Assembly: GCF_002944405.1 (NCBI RefSeq)
Contig: NZ_CP024307.1
Location: 3,058,501-3,122,500 of the forward strand
Direction of reading: 5' to 3'
Origin: Sinorhizobium fredii
GTDB taxonomy: Bacteria > Pseudomonadota > Alphaproteobacteria > Rhizobiales > Rhizobiaceae
Length of the DNA: 64,000 bases
In this document: positions 36,043-44,853 of the stretch, piece by piece
Position numbering within the stretch: the first letter of the stretch is position 1
Layout of the letters: each line of letters begins with the position of its first letter
Notes under the pieces: model-generated
Seen by the model: only the letters and a program-made list of their open reading frames with translations
Told to the model about the DNA's origin: nothing
Database searches by the model: none
Program-made: the position numbers and the translations under genes

Positions 36043-37560
36043 CTACCAGCTTGCGGCGATGTATTTTGTTTCGAGATATTCAAGCATGCCGTGGTGGCTT
36101 CCTTCTCGGCCGAGGCCGCTCTGCTTCATGCCGCCAAACGGTGCGGCAGCGTCGGAGACGACGCCTCGGTTGATTCCGACCATGCCGCTTTCCAGCCGTC
36201 CGGCGACCGAAAGCGCGCGTTTGAGGTCGCTGCTGAACACATAGGAAACCAGGCCGTATTCGGTGTCGTTGGCCATCTGGACGACCTCGTCCTCGGTTTC
36301 AAATGCAATGACTGGCGCAACCGGTCCGAAGATTTCTTCGCGAAGGATCTCGGCATCAGGAGAAACGTCAGCCAGTACGGTAGGGGGGTAGTAAAAGCCG
36401 TCGCGGTCCAAGCGGCTGCCGCCGGTAACCAGGCGGGCCCCCTTGGCAATGGCGTCGTCCACCAGGCGTTCCACCTTGGCGACCGCGGCCTCGGTGATCA
36501 GTGGCCCGAGCTGCGTCTCCGAAGCCAGTCCTGGTCCGACCTTGAGTGCGGCCATCTCTTCCGCGAACCGCCGCGTGAACTCCGCCAGAATCCCCTTCTG
36601 CACATAGAAGCGATTCGCGGCAGTGCATGCCTCGCCGCCGTTGCGCATCTTGGCAACCATTGCTCCGGCGACCGCCGTCTCCAGGTCGGCATCGTCGAAA
36701 ACAACGAAGGGCGCATTGCCGCCGAGTTCCATGGAACAACTGACGACCTGGTCCGCAGCCTCGCGCAGCAACGTCCGACCGACGCCTGTCGAGCCGGTAA
36801 ACGACAGCTTCCGTACCCGCTTGTCATGCAGCATGGCGCTGACCACGGGTCCGGCCTTCTTCGTTGTCACGATGTTGACCACCCCGGCCGGAACGCCGGC
36901 CTGCCGCATGATCTCGCCGACCGCGAGCGCCGTCAGTGGGGTCTCAGCTGCGGGCTTCAGGATGCATGTGCAGCCCGCGGCCAGTGCGGGCGCGATCTTC
37001 CGGGTCGCCATTGCCGCGGGGAAGTTCCAGGGCGTCACCAATACGGCGATACCAATCGGCTCATGGTTGACGATGATATGGTTGGCGCCAGAGGGCGCAG
37101 GTCCGAATTCGCCCGGCGTCCGTACAGCTTCCTCGGCGTACCAGCGGAAAAACTCGGCCGCGTAGGCGACCTCCGACCTGGCGTCCGCAAGTGCCTTGCC
37201 GTTCTCCACGGTGATGAGTTGCGCCAGCCATTCCGCCTTTTCGAGCACAAGATGAAAACACTTCATCAAAACGTCCGAGCGATGCCGCGGCGAAGTTGCC
37301 TTCCAAGCCGCAGAGGCCTTTTCCGCTGCATCGACCGCGGATATACCATCGGCAACATCGCCATCGGAAACGCTGGCGACTATATCTCCAGTCGAGGGGT
37401 CGACCACTTCAAATGTGCGGTTTTCTTTTGCCGAAACCCATTCGCCGCCGATGAACAGTTGCGTAGGAGCATCGCGAACTACGGCAGCCGAGGCGGGAGT
37501 GATAAGCGGAGTAGTTTTTTGCGCGGGAGTTGGTTTCACGTTCAGCACCTTTGCTACCAA
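36043..37560 (-). CDS. Succinate-semialdehyde-type dehydrogenase (GabD/DoeC-like)
   Basis: Aldehyde dehydrogenase of up to 505 residues. VTPWNFPAAMATRKIAPAL, LSFTGSTGVGR, SMELGGNAPF (base Glu), GGEACTAANRFYVQ (catalytic Cys) and QSGLGREGS near the end define the succinate-semialdehyde dehydrogenase branch. There is no early ATG: the frame opens with TTG at 37560, and a GTG at 37542 behind AAAGGTG is a better start. The promoter at 37580-37609 reads into it. In ectoine clusters a homologue (DoeC) oxidises aspartate semialdehyde; with the aminotransferase at 43453 it could finish diamino acid breakdown. Confidence 0.85.
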   Translation of the reverse strand: MVAKVLNVKPTPAQKTTPLITPASAAVVRDAPTQLFIGGEWVSAKENRTFEVVDPSTGDIVASVSDGDVADGISAVDAAEKASAAWKATSPRHRSDVLMKCFHLVLEKAEWLAQLITVENGKALADARSEVAYAAEFFRWYAEEAVRTPGEFGPAPSGANHIIVNHEPIGIAVLVTPWNFPAAMATRKIAPALAAGCTCILKPAAETPLTALAVGEIMRQAGVPAGVVNIVTTKKAGPVVSAMLHDKRVRKLSFTGSTGVGRTLLREAADQVVSCSMELGGNAPFVVFDDADLETAVAGAMVAKMRNGGEACTAANRFYVQKGILAEFTRRFAEEMAALKVGPGLASETQLGPLITEAAVAKVERLVDDAIAKGARLVTGGSRLDRDGFYYPPTVLADVSPDAEILREEIFGPVAPVIAFETEDEVVQMANDTEYGLVSYVFSSDLKRALSVAGRLESGMVGINRGVVSDAAAPFGGMKQSGLGREGSHHGMLEYLETKYIAASW

Positions 37561-37575
37561 TCAGGTTGACACACG

Positions 37576-37627
37576 ATCAATATAAGATTGGTCTCACGAT
37601 TGGTGTCAATATAGATCAAATTGGTTG
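37576..37627 (-). promoter_or_regulatory. Promoter/operator copy A (shared 52-bp element)
   Basis: On the minus strand TTGACA (37609-37604), an 18-base spacer and TTATAT (37585-37580) form a good sigma-70 promoter reading into the semialdehyde dehydrogenase. The spacer holds two direct CCAAT(C) boxes, 12 bases apart, suited to a repressor. The block matches copy B at 54880-54931 at about 47 of 52 positions. Beyond it, GCGAGG-CTCATGAACGTGG (ATG at 37648) looks like the start of a lost copy of the GntR gene that follows copy B. Confidence 0.7.
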
Positions 37628-37732
37628 CATTGAAAATTGCGAGGCTCATGAACGTGGCTGCAACTTTTGAGCCTTTGAGGCCGAGGTCGGTGGGTGTCCG
37701 AGCATGAGCGCTACTCTAAGACACAAACCGCC

Positions 37733-38728
37733 TCAGCACTCGAACATCCTGCCTGCACTGAGTTCCTCAGCGCGCTGAAAGGCCAACGTGGCAATTGCAG
37801 TGTCCTGGACACCTGTACCGGTGAGATCGGCTATTGTGATGTCTGCATCGCGAGTGCGTCCGACCTTCCGGCCGGCAATAATTTGGCCTAGCTCCGGAAA
37901 GTCCGTGTCGCTCGCAAATAGCCCAGCCTCCATGGCATGATGAAGTTCACCCAGCCTCCGCGTCTGTTTCAGGCTGTCCGCCACATAAATGTCTGCGCGC
38001 GCAATGGAGACCGGGTCGATCTCGTTTTTATGTTCGGCATCGGAGCCCATGGCCGTCACGTGCTGCCCGGGTTCGAGCCAGGAGGCATCAAGAATCGGGC
38101 GGCCCGCGGGTGTCGTTGTCACAATGATATGGGAACCCGACACCGCTTCCTTTGGATCCGCGAATGCTGTAACCGGCATGCTGTGCTCGAGTTTCAATTG
38201 TTCGACGAGCGCCTCCGCCTTGGAGTAATCACGCGCCCATATACGGACTTCCTGGATTGGTCTCACCAGAGTGAGTGCTTGGAGTTGCAGCCTTGCCTGT
38301 ACTCCGGCGCCGAAGATGGTTGCGATGGAAGCATCGTGTCTCGACAGGTGTTTTGCCGCGACTGCACCGGCGGCAGCTGTCCTGACGTCGGTCAGGTAGC
38401 CATTGTCGAGAAGCAGTGCCTGAATCAGCCCGGTTTTACTTGAGAGCAAAACCATCATCCCGTTTGTACTCGCAAGGCCGAGCTTCGGATTGTCAAAGAA
38501 ACCAGGGCTGATTTTGATCGCGAAGCCGCTCAAGCCTGGAATATACGCGGTTTTCACATCGACTTCGCCTCTGCTCTCAGGCACATCCAGACGCAGAATG
38601 GGCGGCATCTCCACCGCATTGTCGACCGCCAGCGCGCGAAACGCGCCTTCCGTGCACTTAACCGCATCGACGTCGAGCGGAATGATCTGTCTGAGCTCAG
38701 GCTCGGTAAGTATTCTAATAATAGGCAT
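37733..38728 (-). CDS. eutC: EutC-like ornithine cyclodeaminase family protein
   Basis: Predicted 331 residues, closely resembling EutC of ectoine-utilisation operons. PPILRLDVPESRGEVDVKTA, AIKISPGFFDNP, LDNGYLTDVRTAAAGAVAAK and the NAD(P) loop IFGAGVQARLQ are visible. It lies 16 bases after eutB. EutB and EutC have been proposed to remove the hydroxyl of a hydroxyectoine-derived intermediate: dehydratase first, imine reductase second. The ectoine hydrolase and deacetylase (EutD, EutE) are absent from this window, so the natural substrate here may be a free hydroxy-diamino acid. Confidence 0.8.
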   Translation of the reverse strand: MPIIRILTEPELRQIIPLDVDAVKCTEGAFRALAVDNAVEMPPILRLDVPESRGEVDVKTAYIPGLSGFAIKISPGFFDNPKLGLASTNGMMVLLSSKTGLIQALLLDNGYLTDVRTAAAGAVAAKHLSRHDASIATIFGAGVQARLQLQALTLVRPIQEVRIWARDYSKAEALVEQLKLEHSMPVTAFADPKEAVSGSHIIVTTTPAGRPILDASWLEPGQHVTAMGSDAEHKNEIDPVSIARADIYVADSLKQTRRLGELHHAMEAGLFASDTDFPELGQIIAGRKVGRTRDADITIADLTGTGVQDTAIATLAFQRAEELSAGRMFEC

Positions 38729-38744
38729 CAGCCCACCTCAGTTG

Positions 38745-39710
38745 CTATATGCGTCCGTTGATGATTTTTCGATGCAACGTCATGTCGATATTCTGACCCG
38801 ACAATATGACTGCTGCCGGACCTTTAAGATGAGCCAGCTTGCCGGAAAGCAGCGCCGCGATACCAACTGCGCCAGCGCCTTCGACAATCTCACGCTCTTG
38901 CTCGTACGCGTGCCGCACACCGGCAGCTATCTCGCGTTCATTGACGAGGACGATGTCGTCGAGAAGGGTTTTGCACATCGGGAAAGTCCAGGCGTTACCC
39001 AAGCCGATTCCACCGCCGAGCGAGTCGGCCAGACTGCGATACTCCTTCACCTGCACCGGGTGGCCGGCGTCGATGCTAGCCTTCATGGCTGCCCCCCGGT
39101 CCATAGTGACGCCGATTACCTTGGCCTGGGGTCGCATGGCCTTTACGGCTGCCGCGACGCCTGCGGCCAACCCACCTCCAGAAAGAGGAACAAGAACGGT
39201 CGCGACCTCGGGCATCTCCTCGACGATTTCAAGCCCGACCGTTCCCTGGCCGGTGATGACGTGAGGATGATCAAAAGGCGGGATCATGCTGAGCCCTTCC
39301 TCTGCAACCAGCCGTTCGACTTCCGCTTGTGCGTCGTCCTGCGAAGAACCCACTATCCGTACTGTTGCGCCCAGCCGTCGGATTTCCGAGACCTTGTTTT
39401 CGGGTACCAGACGCGACATGCAAATGGTCGCGCCGGATCCGACTGCCCGGGCAGCAAGGGAAAGTGCCCTTCCGTGATTGCCGGTTGAGGCTGCGATGAC
39501 GCCGCGGTCGCGCTCCAACTGGCTGAGTTGAAGAACTGCATTTGTTGCACCCCGGAGCTTAAAGCTACCGGTCGATTGGCGATGCTCGAGCTTCAAGCTG
39601 ACCTGCACTCCGGTGCGTTCGGAAAGCGATGTCGATATCGTCAGAGGAGTACGGAGGACGTGACTGGCGATGCGCTCACGTGCCTGCTTGATCAGGTCAT
39701 GGCTAATCAT
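38745..39710 (-). CDS. eutB: EutB-like threonine dehydratase family protein
   Basis: Fold-type II PLP enzyme of about 321 residues. Lys51 in STGSFKLRGA; STGNHGRALSLAARA; VPLSGGGLAAGV phosphate loop; SLADSLGGGIGL is typical of EutB. The ATG at 39710 starts the homology; AGGTGA is about 11 bases upstream. It precedes eutC on the minus strand as in ectoine-utilisation operons. Together they should turn a beta-hydroxy amino acid into its deoxy form. Confidence 0.8.
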   Translation of the reverse strand: MISHDLIKQARERIASHVLRTPLTISTSLSERTGVQVSLKLEHRQSTGSFKLRGATNAVLQLSQLERDRGVIAASTGNHGRALSLAARAVGSGATICMSRLVPENKVSEIRRLGATVRIVGSSQDDAQAEVERLVAEEGLSMIPPFDHPHVITGQGTVGLEIVEEMPEVATVLVPLSGGGLAAGVAAAVKAMRPQAKVIGVTMDRGAAMKASIDAGHPVQVKEYRSLADSLGGGIGLGNAWTFPMCKTLLDDIVLVNEREIAAGVRHAYEQEREIVEGAGAVGIAALLSGKLAHLKGPAAVILSGQNIDMTLHRKIINGRI

Positions 39711-39972
39711 TCCGTTATATTTCACCTGCTTAAACCGGTCATGATCGGCGGAGTGGTCCCGGCTCCTCATCGGAGGTGATGACGCAGCAACTCGGCGCGA
39801 CCGCCCAGTTCATCGTACGCCACCGAGTTGGTGGCACCGTCGAACAGCCAGATGCTATGTGAATCACAATCAGGAGCCTGCTGCAGAAACAGGTAAGGTT
39901 ATTGCGCGCGCCGCCATTTCACAAAGCTGGCGGTCGCGCGCACTTCACCGATTTGCGCGGATGTCGGCGCGA

Positions 39973-40326
39973 TCAGTCGCGCGCGACCCAAAGCTTGCGT
40001 GTGGTCTCGATAACCCGCCATGTGCCGACGAAGCCGGGGTGCATCACAAAAGCGTCACCAGCGCTGATCCTGCGGGGCTCGCCTCCGTCCTCAGTGAGTT
40101 CGGACACTCCGGAGAGAATGACGCAGAATTCAAAGGTCTCACCCTTGATCGAACGGTAGGCGCCCGGAGTTGCCTCCCATACGCCCGTCCGCATCTTTCC
40201 GTCTGCGGTAGCGGCGATGTCCCATGTAAGAAATTGCGGCAGTCCATCGACCAGCCGCTCGGGAGGCGGCGCGCCCTTCCGCGGCATTGGGAGATTTTTC
40301 TGGTCGATGAAGGTTAGTTTTGGCAT
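39973..40326 (-). CDS. Small cupin protein, DUF861-like (copy 3)
   Basis: Predicted 117 residues. GVWEATPGAYRSIKGETFEF, GVSELTEDGGEPR and AGDAFVMHPGFVGTW define the same cupin family as copy 2, but more diverged. AAGGTGA precedes the ATG. It stands 23 bases after the last transporter gene and 262 bases before eutB, the slot that eutA takes in the known ehu-eut operon. It is likely co-transcribed with the transporter. Function unknown. Confidence 0.8.
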   Translation of the reverse strand: MPKLTFIDQKNLPMPRKGAPPPERLVDGLPQFLTWDIAATADGKMRTGVWEATPGAYRSIKGETFEFCVILSGVSELTEDGGEPRRISAGDAFVMHPGFVGTWRVIETTRKLWVARD

Positions 40327-40349
40327 AGATCACCTTTCTACTGTGACGA

Positions 40350-41030
40350 TTATTTTCCGAAAGACAGTTTTCTTTCGATCAACTTTAGAGAAACTAAGCT
40401 AATTACGTTCATCATCAGGTAAAACGCCGATGTGACAATGAAGATGTCCATGATGGCGAAGGTTTCGCTCATCAACCGTTTGGCATAGCCGGTGATCTCG
40501 AGGACCGTGATCGTCGATGCGAGGCTTGATTCCTTGACGATGATGGCAACTTCACTGCTATAGGCAGGCAAGGCTTGCCTGACCGCCAGCGGAAACTTGA
40601 CGTGGCGAAAAGTGGCCCACACCGACAGGCCACAGGCTTGCGACGCCTCGATCAGACCCCGCGGAAGGGAAAGGAGTGCGGTCCGGAAGATTTCCGCTGT
40701 ATAGGCACCGGTGTTGAGTACGACGGCCAGGATCGCCGCATGCAGGCTGTCGCCGACGATCCACCAGATCACGGGATTAGTGCGAATGGCACTGAGCTGG
40801 CCTAGTCCGTAGTAGATCACGAAGATCTGCACCAGCATGGGCGTGCCGCGGAAGATCGCGCAGTAGATATCCGCGCTCCTGCTCACTATCCGGTTCCTGG
40901 ATGTGCGGATGACAGCTAATGCAATGCCGAACGGCAATCCCAGAGCAACGCCGAAGACGCTGATCAGCAAGGTCGTTTTGGCACCTACCAGAAGGAACGG
41001 AACCGCATATGTGACAAGGTCTAGTTCCAT
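40350..41030 (-). CDS. Polar amino acid ABC transporter permease (EhuD-like)
   Basis: About 226 residues with five to six hydrophobic segments. EAA loop: ALLSLPRGLIEASQACGLSV followed by the FRHVKFPLAVRQALPAYSSE stretch. HisM/GlnP-type inner-membrane permease. ATG at 41030 lies one base after the stop of the partner permease; GGGG is just upstream. Forms a heterodimer with the preceding gene product. Confidence 0.85.
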   Translation of the reverse strand: MELDLVTYAVPFLLVGAKTTLLISVFGVALGLPFGIALAVIRTSRNRIVSRSADIYCAIFRGTPMLVQIFVIYYGLGQLSAIRTNPVIWWIVGDSLHAAILAVVLNTGAYTAEIFRTALLSLPRGLIEASQACGLSVWATFRHVKFPLAVRQALPAYSSEVAIIVKESSLASTITVLEITGYAKRLMSETFAIMDIFIVTSAFYLMMNVISLVSLKLIERKLSFGK

Positions 41031-41031
41031 C

Positions 41032-41745
41032 TTATCCCCGACTGAAGCCACGGTTGAAGAACCGCTCCGTATGACTGAAGAGCGTCTGACTGATTGCCGT
41101 CAACGCAAAAAACATCCCGGCAGCAGCGCAGTAGAACAAGAGCGGAGAACGAGTAATGCCGGCGGCGATTGCCGCGGAGCGCATCAATTCCTGCATGCCC
41201 ACGACCGACACCAGCGAGGTGTCCTTGATGGTCATCTGCCAAACATTGTTGAGGCCGCCGAGTGCTAGTCGCAGAGCGATAGGCAGAGTGACGCGCAAGA
41301 AAGTGACGTGGGTCGGCAGGGCAAGGGATTTTGCCGCTTCCAGCAAGCCCACCGGCACGGCGTCAAGCGCGCCGCGGAACACTTCGATCGAATAGGCACA
41401 TGATATTGCCGCGATCGCAACAACGCCGATGACGAAGGGATAAGCGCTGTCGGCGCTATCTTGATAGCCGAAAGCGGTTGCCAGCCTTTGAACCCACTCG
41501 ATCGAGCCGAAGAACAGGAGGTAGATGACGAGCAGCCCGGGAACCCCGCGCACTAGAATGCTGTAGCCATCCACCGCCTGCGAGAGTACGGGAAGGCGCC
41601 GCCACCGCAACAGCGCCAGGGGCACCGCCGCGATAACCCCGGCGAGCATCCCGAGCAGGCCGACCGCCAGTGTCACCATAGCGCCGCGGAGAAGGGCAAA
41701 TCCCCACCCCCGCTCAACCAGAAGAACCCATAGGTCAAAAGACAT
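41032..41745 (-). CDS. Polar amino acid ABC transporter permease (EhuC-like)
   Basis: Predicted 237 residues; hydrophobic segments around LLRGAMVTLAVGLLGMLAG, LVIYLLFFGSI and YPFVIGVVAIAAIS. EAA loop: DAVPVGLLEAAKSLALPTHV with ITLP-like RVTLPIALR. HisQ/GlnP-type permease of the PAAT family. It is the first of two adjacent permease genes after the binding protein, giving gene order ATPase, binding protein, permease, permease. Confidence 0.85.
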   Translation of the reverse strand: MSFDLWVLLVERGWGFALLRGAMVTLAVGLLGMLAGVIAAVPLALLRWRRLPVLSQAVDGYSILVRGVPGLLVIYLLFFGSIEWVQRLATAFGYQDSADSAYPFVIGVVAIAAISCAYSIEVFRGALDAVPVGLLEAAKSLALPTHVTFLRVTLPIALRLALGGLNNVWQMTIKDTSLVSVVGMQELMRSAAIAAGITRSPLLFYCAAAGMFFALTAISQTLFSHTERFFNRGFSRG

Positions 41746-41805
41746 CGGACATATCTCCCGTGACGTCGTCGCGATTCCGGCCGCGACGACGTGTCGATCT
41801 CAGCC

Positions 41806-42621
41806 TCACTTCGTGCAGGGAATGGTGTAATCGTCCTTGAACCAATTGAGGCTGGCATTCTTCACCTTGCCTTCTGTGATCATCTTGCAGAGCGCCGCAT
41901 CCAGTTTTGCCTTGAGTTCGGCATTGCCCTTGCGCATACCGACGCCCATGCCGTGACCGAGCGATGCTGGATCGTCCGTCGCCATGATCTTGACGTTCAC
42001 TCGGGTGAACCCTGCTCCGTCCGGAGTGGCGAGGAAATCCGCCCAGGTCGGGGAGTCGCCGAAGGCGGCATCAAGGCGGCCTGCAGCGAGGTCAGCCGTC
42101 TGCTGCGTCGTTGCGTCGTAGGTTTTCAGATCTGCGCTGGGGACGTGTTTTTGGATGAACTTGGCATATGTGGTTCCGGTGACCACGCCCAGGCTTTTGC
42201 CGTCGAGCGCTTTTACGATCTCGTCCAGGCTCTTGAGACCTGCAAGAGGCGAATCCTTCGCCACCACGAAATAGAGGGGCGTGGTGGCATACGGAATGGA
42301 GTAGTCGATTTTCTTTTGGCGTTCCGCCGTGATGCCCAAACCGGAGATGATGACGTCGAACCGGTCGCTGTCCATCGAAGGCACGAGCGTGCTGAAGGAT
42401 TGGACGACGAACTTGCACTTCAACTTGAGTTCAGCGCAAATGCTGTTGGCTATATCGGCATCGAAACCGGTTACGTTGCCGTTAGCGTCAGCCATGCTGA
42501 ACAGCGGCGCGTCTCCTTCAGTGCCGATGCGCAGGACCCCTTCTTCGGCTTGCGATGCCGCGGCTGAGAACAGGAAGAGGCCGGATGCGAGAATTGAGCG
42601 AAGTTTCGTGATCGTCGACAT
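41806..42621 (-). CDS. Polar/basic amino acid-binding periplasmic protein
   Basis: Predicted 271 residues with a Sec signal peptide (LASGLFLFSAAASQA, cleavage near residue 25). Mature start EEGVLRIGTEGDAPLFSM; GFDADIANSICAELKLKCKF; ISGLGITAERQKKIDYS are typical of the HisJ/ArgT/octopine-binding group, so a basic amino acid or opine is a likely ligand. Followed by two permease genes and preceded by the ATPase gene. Exact ligand cannot be read from sequence. Confidence 0.85.
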   Translation of the reverse strand: MSTITKLRSILASGLFLFSAAASQAEEGVLRIGTEGDAPLFSMADANGNVTGFDADIANSICAELKLKCKFVVQSFSTLVPSMDSDRFDVIISGLGITAERQKKIDYSIPYATTPLYFVVAKDSPLAGLKSLDEIVKALDGKSLGVVTGTTYAKFIQKHVPSADLKTYDATTQQTADLAAGRLDAAFGDSPTWADFLATPDGAGFTRVNVKIMATDDPASLGHGMGVGMRKGNAELKAKLDAALCKMITEGKVKNASLNWFKDDYTIPCTK

Positions 42622-42656
42622 TGGAGTTACCCCTCTTTTTCGTTTGATAACAGCCG

Positions 42657-43436
42657 TCAGGCGGCCAGTGGCATCACGCTGGAAAGGAATCGCGCCACAG
42701 CGTCCGACGCTGGATTGCGAAGCAATTCTTCCGGCGTACCGTCCTGCTCAATTTCACCTTTGTGCAGGAAGATCATTCGGTTCGAGACGTCTCTCGCGAA
42801 CCGCATCTCGTGGGTGACGAGAAGGATGGTGGCTCCCTCATCTGCTAGCCCTCTGATGACCCTCAGAACCTCCCCCACCAACTCCGGATCAAGTGCGGAG
42901 GTGGGTTCGTCGAAAAGCATGATCTTCGGGCTCATCGCGAGCACGCGGGCGATCGCAACACGCTGTTGCTGGCCGCCGGAGAGTTGATGGGGATATCGGT
43001 CGCGAAAATCGGCCATGCCGACCTTCGAAAGTGCCGAGAGCGCGATCTCCTTCGCGTCGCGCTTGTTCTTTCCCAGGGCGTAGAGCAGCGCCAGGGTCAC
43101 GTTGCCGAGGACAGTCTGGTGCGGCCACAGATTGAAATTCTGGAACACCATGCCGATGCGGCGACGGAAGTTCTTTATGTGGTGAGCACTGTGGATCTCG
43201 GTCTTGCCATGATCGTTCACGACCGCCGAAACGGTGTGACCCATAACCTCGATTTCACCGGAGGTCGGCGTCTCAAGCAAATTCGCGCAGCGTAGCGCCG
43301 TGCTCTTGCCTGAACCGGACGACCCAACCAGCGAAATGACCTCGCCCTCGGTCATTCGAAAGCTGACGCCGTTCAAAACCTTGGTCGACCCAAAAGTCTT
43401 GCAGAGTTCACGGACCTTCAGGACATTTCCTGTCAT
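42657..43436 (-). CDS. Polar amino acid ABC transporter ATPase (EhuA-like)
   Basis: About 259 residues. Walker A LVGSSGSGKSTALR, signature LSGGQQQRVAIAR, Walker B IMLFDEPTSALD, H-loop LLVTHEMRFA. HisP/GlnQ-type subunit. Start: ATG at 43436, or the in-frame TTG at 43442 which is better spaced from GAGGA. It lies about 10 bases after the class III aminotransferase gene and 35 before the binding protein gene. Confidence 0.85.
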   Translation of the reverse strand: MTGNVLKVRELCKTFGSTKVLNGVSFRMTEGEVISLVGSSGSGKSTALRCANLLETPTSGEIEVMGHTVSAVVNDHGKTEIHSAHHIKNFRRRIGMVFQNFNLWPHQTVLGNVTLALLYALGKNKRDAKEIALSALSKVGMADFRDRYPHQLSGGQQQRVAIARVLAMSPKIMLFDEPTSALDPELVGEVLRVIRGLADEGATILLVTHEMRFARDVSNRMIFLHKGEIEQDGTPEELLRNPASDAVARFLSSVMPLAA

Positions 43437-43452
43437 AACCAATGCCGTGTCC

Positions 43453-44853
43453 TCAGCCTTTCACCGCACCCTGCGCGAAAAGTTCGCGTAGAACTTCATC
43501 CACCGCAGCCTTTGCGATGAAGACCATCTCATCGATCTCCGCTTCGCTCATCGTGAGCGGTGGTGCGAAGCCCAGGATATCGCCATGGGGCATGGCGCGA
43601 GCGATAAGGTTTCGGTTGCGCGCGGCCTGAGAAATTCGCCCGCCGACCTTCAACGCGGGACTGAATGGCATCTTCGCGCCGCGGTCCGGGACAAATTCGA
43701 TCGCCGCCATCATGCCGACGCCGCGCACTTCGCCGACGATTGGGTTCTGTTCAAATTCGGCTTTGAGCCGGCCCAGGAGATAGGCTCCCTTCTTCGCCGC
43801 CTGCCCGGGGAGGTCGTCGCGCTCTACGATGTCAAGAACCGCGTTTGCGGCCGCTGCGCCGATCGGGTGGCCGGAATAGGTGTAGCCGTGCGAGAAGGCG
43901 CCCACTTGAGGCGTAGCCTCCTGCATGACGTCGTAAACCTGTTCGGATACGATCGCGGCCGAAAGCGGCACGTATGCCGATGTCAGCCCCTTCGCGACCG
44001 TGACGAGGTCCGGGACCATGCCGTACAAATCGGAGCCGAACATTGCTCCCGTGCGGCCAAAACCGCAGATCACCTCGTCCGCAATCAACAGGACGTCGTA
44101 CTTCTTCAGCACCGCCTGGATTTTTGGCCAGTAGCCTGACGGCGGCGGGATAATGCCGCCGGTGCCGAGCACCGGTTCAGCGATGAGTGCGGCCACCGTT
44201 TCCGGGCCTTCGGCCAGAATAAGTGCTTCAAGCTCATGCGCGCGACGTTCAGAAAACGCTTCTTCCGTCTCGCCCGGTAATGCGCCGCGATAATGATGGG
44301 GCAGGCCGGCGCGCAGTATGCCGGCGACCGGCAGGTCCATGTGGTCGTGGTAGAAGCTGAGCCCGGTCATCGAGCCCGACACGACGGAGCATCCGTGATA
44401 GCCGCGTTCGCGCGCAATGATCTTCTTCTTCGCGGGCTTGCCGCGAAGATTGTTGTAATACCAAACGATCTTAGCTTGCGTCTCATTGGCGTCCGATCCG
44501 GAAAGGCCAAAGAAGACCTTGGACATGCGCCCGGGTGACATTTTCACAAGCCGATCGGAAAGCTTGGCGAGTTCTTCCGTGGTATGGGCGGCGTAGGAGT
44601 GATAATAGGCCAGCTTGTACGCCTGACGAGCAATGGCTTCGGCGACCTCGGTTCGGCCATAGCCGACGTTTACGCAGTAAAGACCGGCAAAACCGTCGAT
44701 ATATTCGCGCCCACTCGCATCCTTGATGCGAACGCCCTTGCCGGTTTCCACAATGGTCGGCGCGGTCTGACCTTCGGCGTAGTCCTTCAGATATGTGAAT
44801 GGATGTAGAACAGATCGCCGATCCATTTCGCTTATTTCGACAACAGTTTTCAT
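43453..44853 (-). CDS. Class III omega-aminotransferase
   Basis: Predicted 466 residues, PLP fold-type I. GLSGSDANETQ, IADEVICGFGRTG and PLP Lys288 in VTVAKGLTSAYVPLSA. Close to aspartate aminotransferase-family omega-transaminases acting on putrescine, beta-alanine or diamino acids. GAGGA lies upstream of the ATG at 44853. It leads the transporter-cupin-eutBC row. With the downstream semialdehyde dehydrogenase it resembles the DoeD-DoeC step (2,4-diaminobutyrate to aspartate semialdehyde to aspartate), an inference from context. Confidence 0.8.
   Translation of the reverse strand: MKTVVEISEMDRRSVLHPFTYLKDYAEGQTAPTIVETGKGVRIKDASGREYIDGFAGLYCVNVGYGRTEVAEAIARQAYKLAYYHSYAAHTTEELAKLSDRLVKMSPGRMSKVFFGLSGSDANETQAKIVWYYNNLRGKPAKKKIIARERGYHGCSVVSGSMTGLSFYHDHMDLPVAGILRAGLPHHYRGALPGETEEAFSERRAHELEALILAEGPETVAALIAEPVLGTGGIIPPPSGYWPKIQAVLKKYDVLLIADEVICGFGRTGAMFGSDLYGMVPDLVTVAKGLTSAYVPLSAAIVSEQVYDVMQEATPQVGAFSHGYTYSGHPIGAAAANAVLDIVERDDLPGQAAKKGAYLLGRLKAEFEQNPIVGEVRGVGMMAAIEFVPDRGAKMPFSPALKVGGRISQAARNRNLIARAMPHGDILGFAPPLTMSEAEIDEMVFIAKAAVDEVLRELFAQGAVKG

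Noticed and set aside
36091..37569. 492-residue plus-strand frame opposite the semialdehyde dehydrogenase
   Set aside because: It is antisense to a well conserved aldehyde dehydrogenase and has no motif of its own.
37733..43436. Complete ectoine utilisation operon
   Set aside because: No EutD-type hydrolase, EutE-type deacetylase or EutA is present, so ring opening of ectoine is not encoded here.
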